Assembly (NCBI GenBank): GCA_021151605.1
Contig: JAGKWZ010000016.1
Span: 58,036 to 122,035, forward strand
Reading direction: 5' to 3'
Source of the DNA: Verrucomicrobiaceae bacterium
GTDB lineage: Bacteria; Verrucomicrobiota; Verrucomicrobiia; Verrucomicrobiales; Verrucomicrobiaceae
Length of the DNA stretch: 64,000 bases
The translations under genes were made by a program, and so were the position numbers. Shown one piece after another: positions 15,192 through 24,607 of the stretch. Position 1 is the first letter of the stretch, and every line of letters starts with the position of its first letter. The notes under the pieces are model-generated. The model was not told the DNA's origin. It did no database searches and saw only the letters and a list, made by a program, of their open reading frames with translations.

Positions 15192-15662
15192 TCAAATTGC
15201 CGCGTAAGCTCCAGCTTCGAGCTTATCTAAAAAGTCAGGCAATCTTACACCGAGTTCAAAGGTGCGAGCGAAGTCCAATTGGAATCGCTCTTCAAGCAGC
15301 AGCCATTCGACAAACCCTGTTTCGCAGTCCAGGCAGATTAGGTTGCCAAAATCATCGGCACCGATGCAGATGGAACTCATTCCCAGCCAGCCAATGCTCT
15401 TCTCTAGCTCGCGATGGAGGTTGCGCACGACAGGGTGGCTGCTCTCGAGGGTAAAGAACTGACTCACTTCGATTTCAGATCCTCCCGGCAATTCGAGACC
15501 GCTTCGATACAGACTGCTTGAAGGCGAGGGCTGGCCTCCATTGAAGGCTACGAGAAAGTCCCGGTAGTCAGCAGGCATCTTCGTGTGGATGAATTCTTCA
15601 AATTCATCCACACGAGCAGAAGTGCCTCCGCCGATCGAGTTGCCTGCAAAAACATCTCTCAT
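15192..15662 (-). CDS. SMI1/KNR4 (SUKH) family protein
   Basis: A 156-residue protein with the SUKH pattern: FEEFIHTKMPADYRDFLVAFNGG at the N-terminus (an alpha helix then the conserved Pro and Asn-Gly-Gly), SSICIGADDFGNLICLD in the middle (the G-DxxGN-xxx motif) and a helical end. Bacterial SUKH proteins are often immunity proteins for polymorphic toxins. No toxin is next to it. It starts 19 bp beyond the valS stop, is more A/T-rich than valS and lies between the two valS 3' ends, so it is probably acquired. ATG at 15662 is preferred to a TTG at 15671. Confidence 0.8.
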   Translation of the reverse strand: MRDVFAGNSIGGGTSARVDEFEEFIHTKMPADYRDFLVAFNGGQPSPSSSLYRSGLELPGGSEIEVSQFFTLESSHPVVRNLHRELEKSIGWLGMSSICIGADDFGNLICLDCETGFVEWLLLEERFQLDFARTFELGVRLPDFLDKLEAGAYAAI

Positions 15663-15681
15663 GGCTGTCAAAAATTGGGCA

Positions 15682-18552
15682 TCACCCCAGCGCTGACATC
15701 ATTTCCTTCAGCTTCGCCAGCTTCTCCTGCCAGTCGGTCTTCCGCTGCTGATGCTCGTCGAGCACCTTTTGCGGGACTTTGGCGGTGAAGTTGGTGTCGG
15801 CGAGCTTGGCGGTGACTTTCTCCAGCTCGGATTCGACTTTGGCGATCTCTTTGCTGACGCGGGCGCGCTCGGCTTCCACGTCGATGAGGCCATCGAGCGG
15901 GAGGAAGATGGTGCCCAGCGGGGTCAGGGCGCTCGGGGTGCCTTTGGTCGGGACGTAGTTCGCATCGACATCGAGCGGCTCGGCGTTCAGGAGGATTCGC
16001 AGGACCTCGATCTCGTGATCGGGCAGTTCCTGGCTCGGTTTGAGCACGAAACGGACCCGCTTGTTGATGTTGAAGGTGCTCTTCAGGCCACGGCCCAGAT
16101 TGACGGCTTCGTATTTGTCGTTCGCGGTTTTTTCGTCCTCGGGGAGGATGCCGAAGTGGGCGAGTTCGTCTTCATCCAGCGGCTTCGGCCAGGGGGCGAA
16201 CATGATGCTCTTGCCGCCTTGGTTTTCAGGAAGGTCGGTGTTGAAGCCCATGCCGTGCCACAGCTCTTCGGTAATGAAGGGCATGAAGGGATGGAAGAGA
16301 CGCAGCGTGTGGCCGAGCACGAAGTCGATGACGGCGAGGGTGTTGGCTTTGCGCTTCTCATCGCTGCCTTGGAGCACGGCTTTGCTGGCCTCGATGTACC
16401 AGTCGCAGTACTCGCTCCAGAAGAAGCGGTAGAGCGTGGCGGTGGCGTCGCTGAAGCGGTATTCTTCCAAGGCGGTGCTGACTTCGGCGATGGCGGTGTT
16501 GAGGCGCAGGAGGATCCATTTGTCGTCGCTGCTGAGCAGGGCAGCGCTGATCTCGGTCTCGACCTCGCCGCCTTGCATCTGGCGGAAGCGGGCGGCGTTC
16601 CAGAGCTTGGTGCAGAAGTTGCGGCCGAGCTCGACGTTCTTTTCGTCGAAGCAGATGTCCTGACCGAGTGGCGCACTGCGCATGATGCCGAAGCGCAAGG
16701 CGTCCGCGCTGTAGCTGGCGATGAGCTCCAGCGGATCGGGCGAATTGCCGAGCGATTTGGACATTTTGCGGCCCTGCTTGTCGCGGATGATGCCGGTGAA
16801 ATAGACGTTCTTGAACGGCAGCTCGCCCATCCACTCGAAGCCCGCCATGATCATGCGGGCGACCCAGAAGAAGATGATGTCCGGCCCCGTGACGAGATCG
16901 GTCGTGGGGTAGAAGGCCTTCAACGTGGAGGTCTTCTCCGGCCATCCCATCGTGGCAAACGGCCACAGCCAGGAGCTGAACCACGTGTCGAGGACGTCGG
17001 GGTCTTGGGTGAAGCCACATTGCTCCATAGCATCCACCATTGGCTTCGAAGTAGTGCAAATCGTGATTTCAAAGTCACCACGTTGATTATGTTCCAGAGC
17101 TTTTGATTCAGCTATGTCCTGCCAAAGTTTAGGATTTTCGAGACACAACATTTCGCCGTTCACAAAACAGACTGAGCCAGCCATTTCTTGAGCATCGAAT
17201 TCTATCGCCTCATCCAAGAAGAGTTGAAGCACTCTGGAATAGGCATTTGCGCGCGTTGAGTTCTCTAAATTGAGTGACCACACCGGAATCCGATGCCCCC
17301 ACCAGACCTGGCGGCTGATGCACCAATCCTGAAGGCCGGTCATCCAGTGGTCATAGACCTTCGCCCAGCGGTCGGGATGGAATTTCATCTCGCCATTGGC
17401 CACGACGGCCTGGCTTTCCTTCACGCTCGGGTATTTGAGGAACCATTGCTCGCTGAGGCGGCTCTCGATCGGCACGTCGGCACGCTCGGAGTAGCCGAGG
17501 TTGTTCTGATACGGCTCCTCTTTGACGAGGCTCCCAATTTCCGCGAGCAGCTCGGCGGCGCGTTTGCGGGCGGCGAAGCGCTCCATGCCGGCGAGGTCTT
17601 TGCCAGCGAGCTCGTTGAGTACGCCGTTCGGATGCATGACATCGACAGCGGGCAGGTTGTGACGCTGAGCGATCTCAAAGTCGGCCTTGTCATGCGCGGG
17701 CGTGACCTTCAGCACGCCGGTGCCGAAGGTGAAATCGACATGCTCATCGGCGATGATCGGCAGCAGCGCTTGATCTTCGACCGGCAGCGGACGGCGGACG
17801 TGTTTGCCGATGAGATGCGCATAGCGCTCATCCTTCGGATTCACGGCGATGGCTTGGTCGCCTGGGATCACTTCGGGGCGTGTGGTGGCGATGGTGAGCC
17901 AGGTGCCGGGTTCCTCGACGACTTCGACTTTGAAGTGATACATGATGGCGTTTTGCGCCTTCATGACGACCTCCTCATCGCTGAGCGCGGTGAGGGAGGA
18001 CGGGCACCAGTTCACCATGCGCTTGCCACGGTAGATGAGGCCCTTTTTGTAGAGATCGACGAACACGCGCATGACGCAGGCGTTGTAGTCGTCGTCAAAG
18101 GTGAAGCGCTCGCGGCTCCAGTCGCAGGAGGCGCCGAGTTTCTTGAGCTGCTCGATGATGATGCCGCCGTGCTTCTCTTTCCACTCCCAGATCTTCGCCA
18201 CGAGGCCCTCGCGGCCGAGATCGTCGCGGTGCTTGATGACGCCCTGCTTTTTCAGCGTCTTCTCGACGACGTTTTGCGTGGCGATACCGGCGTGGTCGGT
18301 GCCGGGCAGCCAGAGCACTTCTTTCCCCAGCATGCGGGCGCGGCGGGCGAGGATGTCCTGGATGGTGTTGTTCAGCACATGGCCGAGCGTGAGGATGCCC
18401 GTGACGTTCGGCGGCGGGATGACGATGGAGTAAGCCGGGCGCTTCTCGCTCACACGAGCGGGATCGGCTTCAAAGCATTTGTCATCCAGCCAGCGCTGAT
18501 ACCAGCGGGCTTCGACATCGGCTGGCGTGTAGGTCTTTTCGAGTTCGGGCAT
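15682..18552 (-). CDS. valS: Valyl-tRNA synthetase
   Basis: A 956-residue class I aminoacyl-tRNA synthetase that charges tRNA-Val in the cytoplasm. The HIGH motif appears as LGHV within PPPNVTGILTLGHVLNNT near 48-63, KMSKS as GRKMSKSLGN near 592, and the C-terminal coiled coil (EAERARVSKEIAKVESELEK) is present. ATG at 18552 gives the usual start MPELEKTY. Residues about 422-507, between HRIPVW and DVLDTW, are encoded by a more A/T-rich stretch without the Cys pairs some ValRS have there. The last codons are duplicated downstream at 15089-15180. Confidence 0.97.
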   Translation of the reverse strand: MPELEKTYTPADVEARWYQRWLDDKCFEADPARVSEKRPAYSIVIPPPNVTGILTLGHVLNNTIQDILARRARMLGKEVLWLPGTDHAGIATQNVVEKTLKKQGVIKHRDDLGREGLVAKIWEWKEKHGGIIIEQLKKLGASCDWSRERFTFDDDYNACVMRVFVDLYKKGLIYRGKRMVNWCPSSLTALSDEEVVMKAQNAIMYHFKVEVVEEPGTWLTIATTRPEVIPGDQAIAVNPKDERYAHLIGKHVRRPLPVEDQALLPIIADEHVDFTFGTGVLKVTPAHDKADFEIAQRHNLPAVDVMHPNGVLNELAGKDLAGMERFAARKRAAELLAEIGSLVKEEPYQNNLGYSERADVPIESRLSEQWFLKYPSVKESQAVVANGEMKFHPDRWAKVYDHWMTGLQDWCISRQVWWGHRIPVWSLNLENSTRANAYSRVLQLFLDEAIEFDAQEMAGSVCFVNGEMLCLENPKLWQDIAESKALEHNQRGDFEITICTTSKPMVDAMEQCGFTQDPDVLDTWFSSWLWPFATMGWPEKTSTLKAFYPTTDLVTGPDIIFFWVARMIMAGFEWMGELPFKNVYFTGIIRDKQGRKMSKSLGNSPDPLELIASYSADALRFGIMRSAPLGQDICFDEKNVELGRNFCTKLWNAARFRQMQGGEVETEISAALLSSDDKWILLRLNTAIAEVSTALEEYRFSDATATLYRFFWSEYCDWYIEASKAVLQGSDEKRKANTLAVIDFVLGHTLRLFHPFMPFITEELWHGMGFNTDLPENQGGKSIMFAPWPKPLDEDELAHFGILPEDEKTANDKYEAVNLGRGLKSTFNINKRVRFVLKPSQELPDHEIEVLRILLNAEPLDVDANYVPTKGTPSALTPLGTIFLPLDGLIDVEAERARVSKEIAKVESELEKVTAKLADTNFTAKVPQKVLDEHQQRKTDWQEKLAKLKEMMSALG

Positions 18553-18623
18553 AAAAGGGGCGCGAAGATGGGGGAAAGTGGCCGCTTTGCAAATGCGCAT
18601 CGGTCTGTACAATCCCACCCGTC

Positions 18624-19502
18624 ATGACCTCTCCCGACGCCTCTTTCCACACTTCGCCTGCGGGTGGCACGCTGCGTCACGGCTTCATGCTCGTGCTAGC
18701 GCTGGCGTTTCTGGCCGTGGTCGGGGTCATCCTGCCTCATGGGGATAGCGGGGAGTCTTTCCGTGGGATGCTGGAGAGGCATCCCTGGCATCGTCTGGCG
18801 CTGCTATCGCTCTGGAGCGGCATCGGGCTGGAGGCGCTGGCGGGCTTGTTTTTGGCCAAAGATGCCTGGCGGGCGCGGCTGCGTCGGCTGGTGCTCACGA
18901 CCCTGATCCCGCCGCTGCGCATGACCACGGCCACGAGCACGCCGGACGGGTGGCTGTGGATTCCTGGCGTCGGCTGGCGTGCGACGGGACCGACGACTTC
19001 GGCGAAGCTGGAGGGCAAACTCGCGGTGCCGATGCTGGTGCTGACCTTGCTCGTCCTGCCCGTGCTCGGCGTGGAAATGGGTGCTGGTGAAGCCCTGGAA
19101 GCCCGCCCCCAATTGGCCACGGCGGTGCATTTGGCGACGAGCCTGATCTGGATCGGCTTCACAGCAGAGTTTCTCTGGATGATCTCCGCCACGCCCCAGA
19201 AGCTCCTCTATTGCCAAAAGCACTGGATCAATCTGGCGATCATCCTCCTGCCACTCGTGGCCTTCCTACGGGCACTCAGCGCGCTGCGCTTCCTCCGTGC
19301 TGGCAAACTGCTGCGCGCCTATCGCCTGCGCACGCTGCAAAGCCGCATCTGGCAGCTCATGCTCGCCTTCAATCTCTTCGAGCGCTTCCAGCAGCGAAAC
19401 CCGAAGAAATACTGCGCTGGTCTGGAGAAAAAGATCGCCGAGATGGAAACAGAGTTGTCACGTTTGAAGGAAAAGCTGGAGACGTTTCGAGACAAGGTCT
19501 AG
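18624..19502 (+). CDS. Membrane protein with S4-like charged helix and C-terminal coiled coil
   Basis: A 292-residue protein with about four or five hydrophobic segments (roughly 20-42, 57-76, 134-152, 170-190, 203-220). After PLVAFLRALSALRFLRAGKLL comes an arginine-spaced helix like the voltage sensor of ion channels, and the protein ends in a coiled coil (residues about 260-290). No K+ selectivity filter (GYG) is visible, so it may be a channel-like protein of unknown function. It is divergent from valS by 71 bp and is followed closely by mtnP. Confidence 0.6.
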   Translation: MTSPDASFHTSPAGGTLRHGFMLVLALAFLAVVGVILPHGDSGESFRGMLERHPWHRLALLSLWSGIGLEALAGLFLAKDAWRARLRRLVLTTLIPPLRMTTATSTPDGWLWIPGVGWRATGPTTSAKLEGKLAVPMLVLTLLVLPVLGVEMGAGEALEARPQLATAVHLATSLIWIGFTAEFLWMISATPQKLLYCQKHWINLAIILLPLVAFLRALSALRFLRAGKLLRAYRLRTLQSRIWQLMLAFNLFERFQQRNPKKYCAGLEKKIAEMETELSRLKEKLETFRDKV

Positions 19503-19512
19503 CCTCGCTGGC

Positions 19513-20382
19513 ATGACAGACCTTCCCCCTTCTATTGGCATCATCGGCGGCTCCGGACTTTACGATCTGGAGGGCTTCGAGCAGCGGGAGGAGATCACTG
19601 TGGAGACGCCTTTTGGCTCCCCTTCAGACAAGCTGGTGACGGGTCTGTATGCCGGCCGTCGGGTGTATTTCCTGCCACGGCATGGCAAAGGCCACCGCAT
19701 TCTGCCGACGGAGCTGAATCATCGCGCGAACATCTGGGCGCTGCGCAGCCTGAATGTGCGCTGGATCATCGCCGTCACCGCCGTGGGCAGCCTGAAGGAG
19801 GAGTATCACCCGCGTGATGTGCTGCTGCCGGATCAGTTTTTCGACCGCACGAGCCGCCGCGAGCATCACACCTTCTTCGGCCGCGGGATCGTGGGCCATG
19901 TGGCCTTTGCCGATCCGATCAGCACAGGTCTGCGTGGGCTGCTGGCGGAGGAAGCCCGGGCCACTGGAGCCCGCGTGCATGATGGTGGCACCTATGTGAA
20001 CATGGACGGCCCGGCTTTCTCTACCCGCGCCGAGTCGAATGCGAACCGCCAGCTCGGCTTCGATGTCATCGGCATGACGAATTTGCCCGAGGCAAAGCTG
20101 GCCCGCGAGGCGGAGATCGCGCTCGCCACGCTGGCGATGATCACGGACTACGACTGCTGGAAGACGGATGAGGAGCACGTGACCGTCGAGGCCGTGATGG
20201 CCCATGTGGCGGCGAATGTCGCGCTGGCAAAAGCCGTGATCGCCCGAGTCATCCCGCGCATCCCACAGGAGCCGACCTGGCCTGAGCACTCGTCCCTGGA
20301 AGGCGCGGTGATGACGGACAAGAAGCTCTGGCCCGCCGAGACCTTGGAGAGCCTGCGCCCAATTTTGGCAAGGCTGCTCTGA
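19513..20382 (+). CDS. mtnP: S-methyl-5'-thioadenosine phosphorylase
   Basis: A 289-residue cytoplasmic enzyme that cleaves methylthioadenosine with phosphate to adenine and methylthioribose-1-phosphate in methionine salvage. Family signatures are IGIIGGSGLYDL at the N-terminus, FLPRHGKGHR, AVTAVGSL, the DQFFDRT loop, and YVNMDGPAFSTRAESN followed by GMTNLPEAKLARE, which separates it from purine nucleoside phosphorylases. Length is typical. It begins 10 bp after the membrane protein gene and precedes a cystathionine synthase-like gene, a sulphur-metabolism context. Confidence 0.95.
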   Translation: MTDLPPSIGIIGGSGLYDLEGFEQREEITVETPFGSPSDKLVTGLYAGRRVYFLPRHGKGHRILPTELNHRANIWALRSLNVRWIIAVTAVGSLKEEYHPRDVLLPDQFFDRTSRREHHTFFGRGIVGHVAFADPISTGLRGLLAEEARATGARVHDGGTYVNMDGPAFSTRAESNANRQLGFDVIGMTNLPEAKLAREAEIALATLAMITDYDCWKTDEEHVTVEAVMAHVAANVALAKAVIARVIPRIPQEPTWPEHSSLEGAVMTDKKLWPAETLESLRPILARLL

Positions 20383-20457
20383 GGCCGCCGAGGCATCGGC
20401 AAGATGGAACCTCGCCTTGCCTCGCCGCGAAGTCGGGTTAACGGACACTTCACCTCC

Positions 20458-21945
20458 ATGTCCGACCTTCTGAGCCATCCCCTCTGGCAGGCCGACTCGC
20501 TGGGCAGTGCGCTGCCAGATGACGAGTTCGGCGTCAGCGTTAGCCTGCCCTTGTGGCGTCACGTCATCGGCTATGAGGAGGGGGATCAGGACATCGTCTC
20601 GAAGTTCCGCTCCGGCTACCCACGCTTCTGCTGCCCGCCTGCGGTGAGCCAGCTCTTTGCAGCAGCAGAAAAGGACCTCGCCAGTGCGGGTGAGCGTTGC
20701 CTCGTGTTCCCGCGTCTGCTTCATGCCGAGCGCTGCATCGAGTTCATCGCACGGGATGGCTTCACTGGACGAGCCGCAAGCTGGCACGAAGGACTTGGCG
20801 TCGCCATTTTTCCCGCAGACGCCTATGTCAAAGCACGCCGCTTCTGGCGCTTCTGCGGTGAGATCGTCAGCACTCGGCAGGCCTGCGATGCCCTCGGCAC
20901 ACGCACGACCACGGTGACCGAGGCGGAAGGTCTCGCCGCCAATCAAACCATCCGCGAGCGGCTTGCCACACACTCCGGCCAGCAGCCCGGCGATGTCTTC
21001 CTCTTCCCGAGCGGCATGGCGGCAAACTTCGCTGTGCATCGCATGCTCACCACGATCCTCCCTGGGCGGAAAACGGTGCAGCTCGACTTCCCCTACGTCG
21101 ATGTTTTGAAGCTCCAGCAGATGTTCGGCAACGGCGCGCACTTCCTGCCGATGATCGAAGAGCAGGAATACACCGCGCTCGACTCGTTGCTGAAGTCCGA
21201 GCCGCTCGCCGGCATCTTTTGCGAAGCGCCGAGCAATCCGATGCTCCGTTGCGTCGATCTGGAACGCTTGCTCGCCATCCGCGCGTCATCGCAGCCCGGC
21301 GTGCCGATCGTCATTGATGACACCATCTCCACCGTCGCTCATGCGGATGCCCTGAAGGTGGCCGATGTCGTGACCACGAGCCTCACGAAGAGCTTCTCCG
21401 GTGCAGGCGATGTGCTCGCCGGCAGCGTGATCCTGAATCGCGCCTCGCCGCATCACGCTGCGTTCTCCGCCTTCCTCACGCAGCACGCCGATCACATCCT
21501 CTGGCGTGGCGATGCCGTGGCGCTGGAGCAAAACAGCCGCTACTTCGCCCAGCGTGCCGAGACGATGAGCCGGAATGCCCTCGCGCTCGCGGACTTCCTG
21601 CGTGGGCATCCACGAGTCGAAAAAGTCTGGCATGCCCGCGAGCAAGGCGGACGCGGTTACGAGTTCATCCGACGTGAAGGCGGCGGCTACGGCTGCCTGT
21701 TCTCCTTCCTTCTTAAAGACGCCGCCAATACCAGCCCACGCTTCTACGACCACCTCCGCGTCTGCAAAGGCCCCAGCCTCGGCACGAACTTCACCCTCGT
21801 CAGCCCCTACACTCTGCTGGCCCACTACGATGAACTCGACTGGGCCGAAAGCTGCGGCGTGCCACGTCACCTCATCCGCGTCTCTGCCGGTCTGGAAGAC
21901 AGCGCCGATCTAATCGCGAGGTTTGAAGAGGCGTTAGCGAAGTAG
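20458..21945 (+). CDS. Cystathionine gamma-synthase-like PLP enzyme
   Basis: A 495-residue member of the Cys/Met-metabolism PLP family, longer than typical bacterial MetB and closer in layout to fungal cystathionine gamma-synthases with an N-terminal extension. The PLP domain shows FPSGMAANFAVHR, the conserved CEAPSNPMLRC and VIDDTIS strand, and the Schiff-base Lys in TTSLTKSFSGAGDVLAG. It would join an activated homoserine with cysteine to make cystathionine, although a lyase role cannot be excluded. ATG at 20458 is used; an upstream ATG at 20404 adds an unlikely 18 residues. Confidence 0.85.
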   Translation: MSDLLSHPLWQADSLGSALPDDEFGVSVSLPLWRHVIGYEEGDQDIVSKFRSGYPRFCCPPAVSQLFAAAEKDLASAGERCLVFPRLLHAERCIEFIARDGFTGRAASWHEGLGVAIFPADAYVKARRFWRFCGEIVSTRQACDALGTRTTTVTEAEGLAANQTIRERLATHSGQQPGDVFLFPSGMAANFAVHRMLTTILPGRKTVQLDFPYVDVLKLQQMFGNGAHFLPMIEEQEYTALDSLLKSEPLAGIFCEAPSNPMLRCVDLERLLAIRASSQPGVPIVIDDTISTVAHADALKVADVVTTSLTKSFSGAGDVLAGSVILNRASPHHAAFSAFLTQHADHILWRGDAVALEQNSRYFAQRAETMSRNALALADFLRGHPRVEKVWHAREQGGRGYEFIRREGGGYGCLFSFLLKDAANTSPRFYDHLRVCKGPSLGTNFTLVSPYTLLAHYDELDWAESCGVPRHLIRVSAGLEDSADLIARFEEALAK

Positions 21946-21979
21946 GTCAAAGGCTTCGCGTCAAAGGGCGAACCAAAGT

Positions 21980-22024
21980 TCAAGGGGTCAAGATGGCCGC
22001 TAAACGACCTCCTTGACCCCTTGA
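21980..22024. terminator. 13-bp stem between convergent genes
   Basis: TCAAGGGGTCAAG at 21980-21992 pairs perfectly with 22012-22024 around a 19-nt loop. It lies between the convergent PLP-enzyme and ilvD genes. Additional TTGACxx words follow to 22045, so it may be a repeat element serving as a two-way terminator. Confidence 0.6.
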
Positions 22025-22050
22025 CGATAACTTGACGCTCTTGACCCAGC

Positions 22051-23772
22051 TTACAGATCCTTATCCGTCACGCCACCTTCGCTGGCGCTGGTGCAGAGCT
22101 TGGCATACTTCGCCAGCACACCGCGGGTGTAGCGTGGCTTTGGCTGCTTCCACTTGGCGAGGCGATCTTTAAGTTCCTTGGCGGGGATGCCGAGGGTGAT
22201 CTGACGCTTCTCGGCGTCGATGGTGATCGGGTCACCGTTTTTGATGACGGCGATGGGACCGCCGACAAAGGCTTCGGGTGTGACGTGGCCCACGACGAAG
22301 CCGTGGCTGCCGCCGCTGAAACGTCCGTCGGTGATGAAGGCGACGTCTTTGCCCAATCCCTTGCCCATGATGGCGGAGGTGGGCGAAAGCATCTCGCGCA
22401 TCCCTGGGCCGCCTTTGGGGCCTTCCATGCGTACGACGATGACATGGCCTTTTTTGACCTTGTCGTTGAGGATGGCTTGGAGCGCGGTTTCCTCGGACTC
22501 GAACACGATGGCCTTGCCGCTGAAGCTGAGTCCTTCCTTGCCGGAGATCTTGCCGACGGCTCCTTCGGGGCAAAGGTTGCCTCGGAAGATGACGAGGTGG
22601 CTGTCCTTCTTGATCGGGTCGCTCAGCGGACGGACGATGGTCTGAGTCTTCGGCCAGAAGATCTTGGAGTTCTTCATGTTCTCCTTCATCGTCTTGCCGG
22701 TGACGGTGAGGCAGTCGCCGTGCATGAGTCCTTCGTTCACCAGGATGCGGATGAGAGGAACGGTGCCGCCAATTTTGACGAGGTCGTTCATGAAGTATTT
22801 GCCGCTGGGTTTCAGGTCGGCCAGCACGGGTGTTTTTTTACCGATGCGGACGAAGTCGTCGATGCTGAGCTTCACGCCAGCCGCATGGGCCATGGCGATG
22901 AGGTGCAATACAGCGTTCGTGCTGCCGCCGAGCGTGATGATGAGCGTGATGGCGTTTTCAAAGGCCTCCTTCGTCATGATGTCGCGGGGCGTGATGCCCT
23001 TCTTGATCATGTTCATGACGGCCGCGCCGGCGTCGAAGCAGTCGATGAGCTTGTCACTGCTCACGGCGGCCTGGGCGCCAGAGTTCGGAAGACTCATGCC
23101 CATGGCTTCAATGGCGCTGGCCATGGTGTTGGCGGTGTACATGCCGCCGCAGGAGCCTTCGCCGGGGATGGAATGCTCCTCGATGTCCGCAAGCTGCGCG
23201 TCGCTGATCTTGCAGTTCGCATGCTGGCCCACGGCTTCAAAGACGGTGACGATGTCCGCGTCCTTCTTTTCAGGACCCACACAGCCTGGCAGGATGGTGC
23301 CGCCATAGACAAAGACCGCCGGGCGATTCATGCGGGCGATGGCGATCATGCAGCCGGGCATGTTTTTGTCACAACCGCCGATGGCGACATAGCCGTCGAG
23401 ACCTTCGCAGCCAACGACGGTCTCGATCGAGTCGGCGATCACCTCGCGCGAGACCAGCGAGTACTTCATGCCCTCGGTGCCCATGGAAATACCGTCGGAG
23501 ATGGTGATGGTGTTGAAGATCACGCTTTTGCCACCGGCGGCGTCCACGCCCTTCGCGGCTTCTTTAGCGAGGCGATCGATGTGCATATTGCATGGCGTGA
23601 CCATGCTCCAGGTGCTGGCGATGCCGATCTGCGATTTCTGGAAGTCATCGCGCTTAAATCCGACCGCATGAAGCATCGCCCGGCTGGCGGCGCGTTCGGG
23701 TCCATCGACGACGATGGCGCTGTGTTTGCGATGGAGGGACTCGGGTTTCTTGGATGCTGCTTTCTTGGCCAT
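22051..23772 (-). CDS. ilvD: Dihydroxy-acid dehydratase
   Basis: A 573-residue enzyme of branched-chain amino-acid and CoA synthesis, converting dihydroxy acids to 2-keto acids with an Fe-S cluster. Signatures are the cluster cysteines in GGCDKNMPGC and GEGSCGGMYTANTM, plus TLGGSTNAVLHL, DGRFSGGSHGF and GHVTPEA near the C-terminus. ATG at 23772 gives MAKKAASKK as the start and the normal family length; a longer open frame to 24078 runs antisense into the ABC gene and is rejected. It is divergent from the ABC transporter operon. Confidence 0.97.
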   Translation of the reverse strand: MAKKAASKKPESLHRKHSAIVVDGPERAASRAMLHAVGFKRDDFQKSQIGIASTWSMVTPCNMHIDRLAKEAAKGVDAAGGKSVIFNTITISDGISMGTEGMKYSLVSREVIADSIETVVGCEGLDGYVAIGGCDKNMPGCMIAIARMNRPAVFVYGGTILPGCVGPEKKDADIVTVFEAVGQHANCKISDAQLADIEEHSIPGEGSCGGMYTANTMASAIEAMGMSLPNSGAQAAVSSDKLIDCFDAGAAVMNMIKKGITPRDIMTKEAFENAITLIITLGGSTNAVLHLIAMAHAAGVKLSIDDFVRIGKKTPVLADLKPSGKYFMNDLVKIGGTVPLIRILVNEGLMHGDCLTVTGKTMKENMKNSKIFWPKTQTIVRPLSDPIKKDSHLVIFRGNLCPEGAVGKISGKEGLSFSGKAIVFESEETALQAILNDKVKKGHVIVVRMEGPKGGPGMREMLSPTSAIMGKGLGKDVAFITDGRFSGGSHGFVVGHVTPEAFVGGPIAVIKNGDPITIDAEKRQITLGIPAKELKDRLAKWKQPKPRYTRGVLAKYAKLCTSASEGGVTDKDL

Positions 23773-23878
23773 GGTAGGAGCGCCCAACGTGGCAGGCGCG
23801 TGCGATTCCTGCAAGCAGGCAGTGGTTGCCCAAGAAAAAGCTCGCACCTGGGGAGCGGACTTTGTTTCATCTGGTGGC

Positions 23879-24607
23879 ATGTCCGAAGAAATCGAGCCCC
23901 TGGTTATCATCGAAAACATCACGAAGCGATTCGGTGAGAAGACGGCGCTTGAAGAGGTTTCCTGGACACTGCCGCGCGGCCAGATCAGCGGTTTGCTCGG
24001 CCCGAACGGGGCGGGGAAGACGACGTTGTTCCGTCTGCTGATGGGCATCCTAAAGGCGACGGATGGGCGGATGAGCATCGCGGGGCATGACTGCTTCGAG
24101 GAGCGGGTGCAGGTGAAGCGGCTCGTGGGCTTCCTGCCGGACGAGCCGGTCTTTTACTCCTACCTCAGCGGGCGGGAGGTGTTGGAACTGAGCGCTGGGA
24201 TGCACGGGCTGGATGTGAAGGCGGCGATGCTGCGTCTCGTGCCGCTGATCAAAAGGCTCGGCATGGTGGAGGCGATGTATCAGTATGCAGACGACTACTC
24301 GCGCGGGATGAAAAAGAAGCTCGGGCTGATGCTGGCGCTGCTGCATGAGCCTCCGTTGCTGGTGCTGGATGAACCGACGAACGGGCTGGATGTGGAAAGC
24401 ACGCGGCTCTTTTTTGACCTGATGCGGGAGCTGGCGGCAGCTGGGACGACGATCGTCTTTTCCACGCATCTGATGGATCAGGTGGAGCGTCTGTGCAGCC
24501 ATGTAGCGGTGATCGCACGCGGCCGGCTCGTGCGCACTGGCAGTCTGGCGGACCTCTGCGGCGAGCGGAGTCTGGAGGAGGTCTTCATCGAGCTGACGAA
24601 TGCATGA
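23879..24607 (+). CDS. ABC transporter ATP-binding protein
   Basis: A 242-residue ATPase of the ABC-2 exporter type. Walker A is GPNGAGKTT near residue 42, the signature motif is YSRGMKKKLGLM, Walker B is LLVLDEPTNGLD, and the H-loop is FSTHLMD. It powers transport through the permease encoded next, whose ATG overlaps this stop as ATGA. The partner gene is frameshifted, so the transporter may be inactive. ATG at 23879 is used; the longer frame from 23714 overlaps ilvD. Confidence 0.92.
   Translation: MSEEIEPLVIIENITKRFGEKTALEEVSWTLPRGQISGLLGPNGAGKTTLFRLLMGILKATDGRMSIAGHDCFEERVQVKRLVGFLPDEPVFYSYLSGREVLELSAGMHGLDVKAAMLRLVPLIKRLGMVEAMYQYADDYSRGMKKKLGLMLALLHEPPLLVLDEPTNGLDVESTRLFFDLMRELAAAGTTIVFSTHLMDQVERLCSHVAVIARGRLVRTGSLADLCGERSLEEVFIELTNA

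Noticed and set aside
14977..15195. 72-codon minus-strand frame near the right att site
   Set aside because: Overlaps the valS fragment in another frame and lacks features.
15751..17106. 451-codon plus-strand frame opposite valS
   Set aside because: Shadow of valS; valS motifs are intact in the other strand.
19624..21141. 505-codon minus-strand frame
   Set aside because: Runs antisense across both mtnP and the PLP-enzyme gene; composition is His/Arg-rich as expected for a shadow frame.
22285..23937. 550-codon plus-strand frame over ilvD
   Set aside because: Antisense of ilvD, which has all its cluster motifs in frame.
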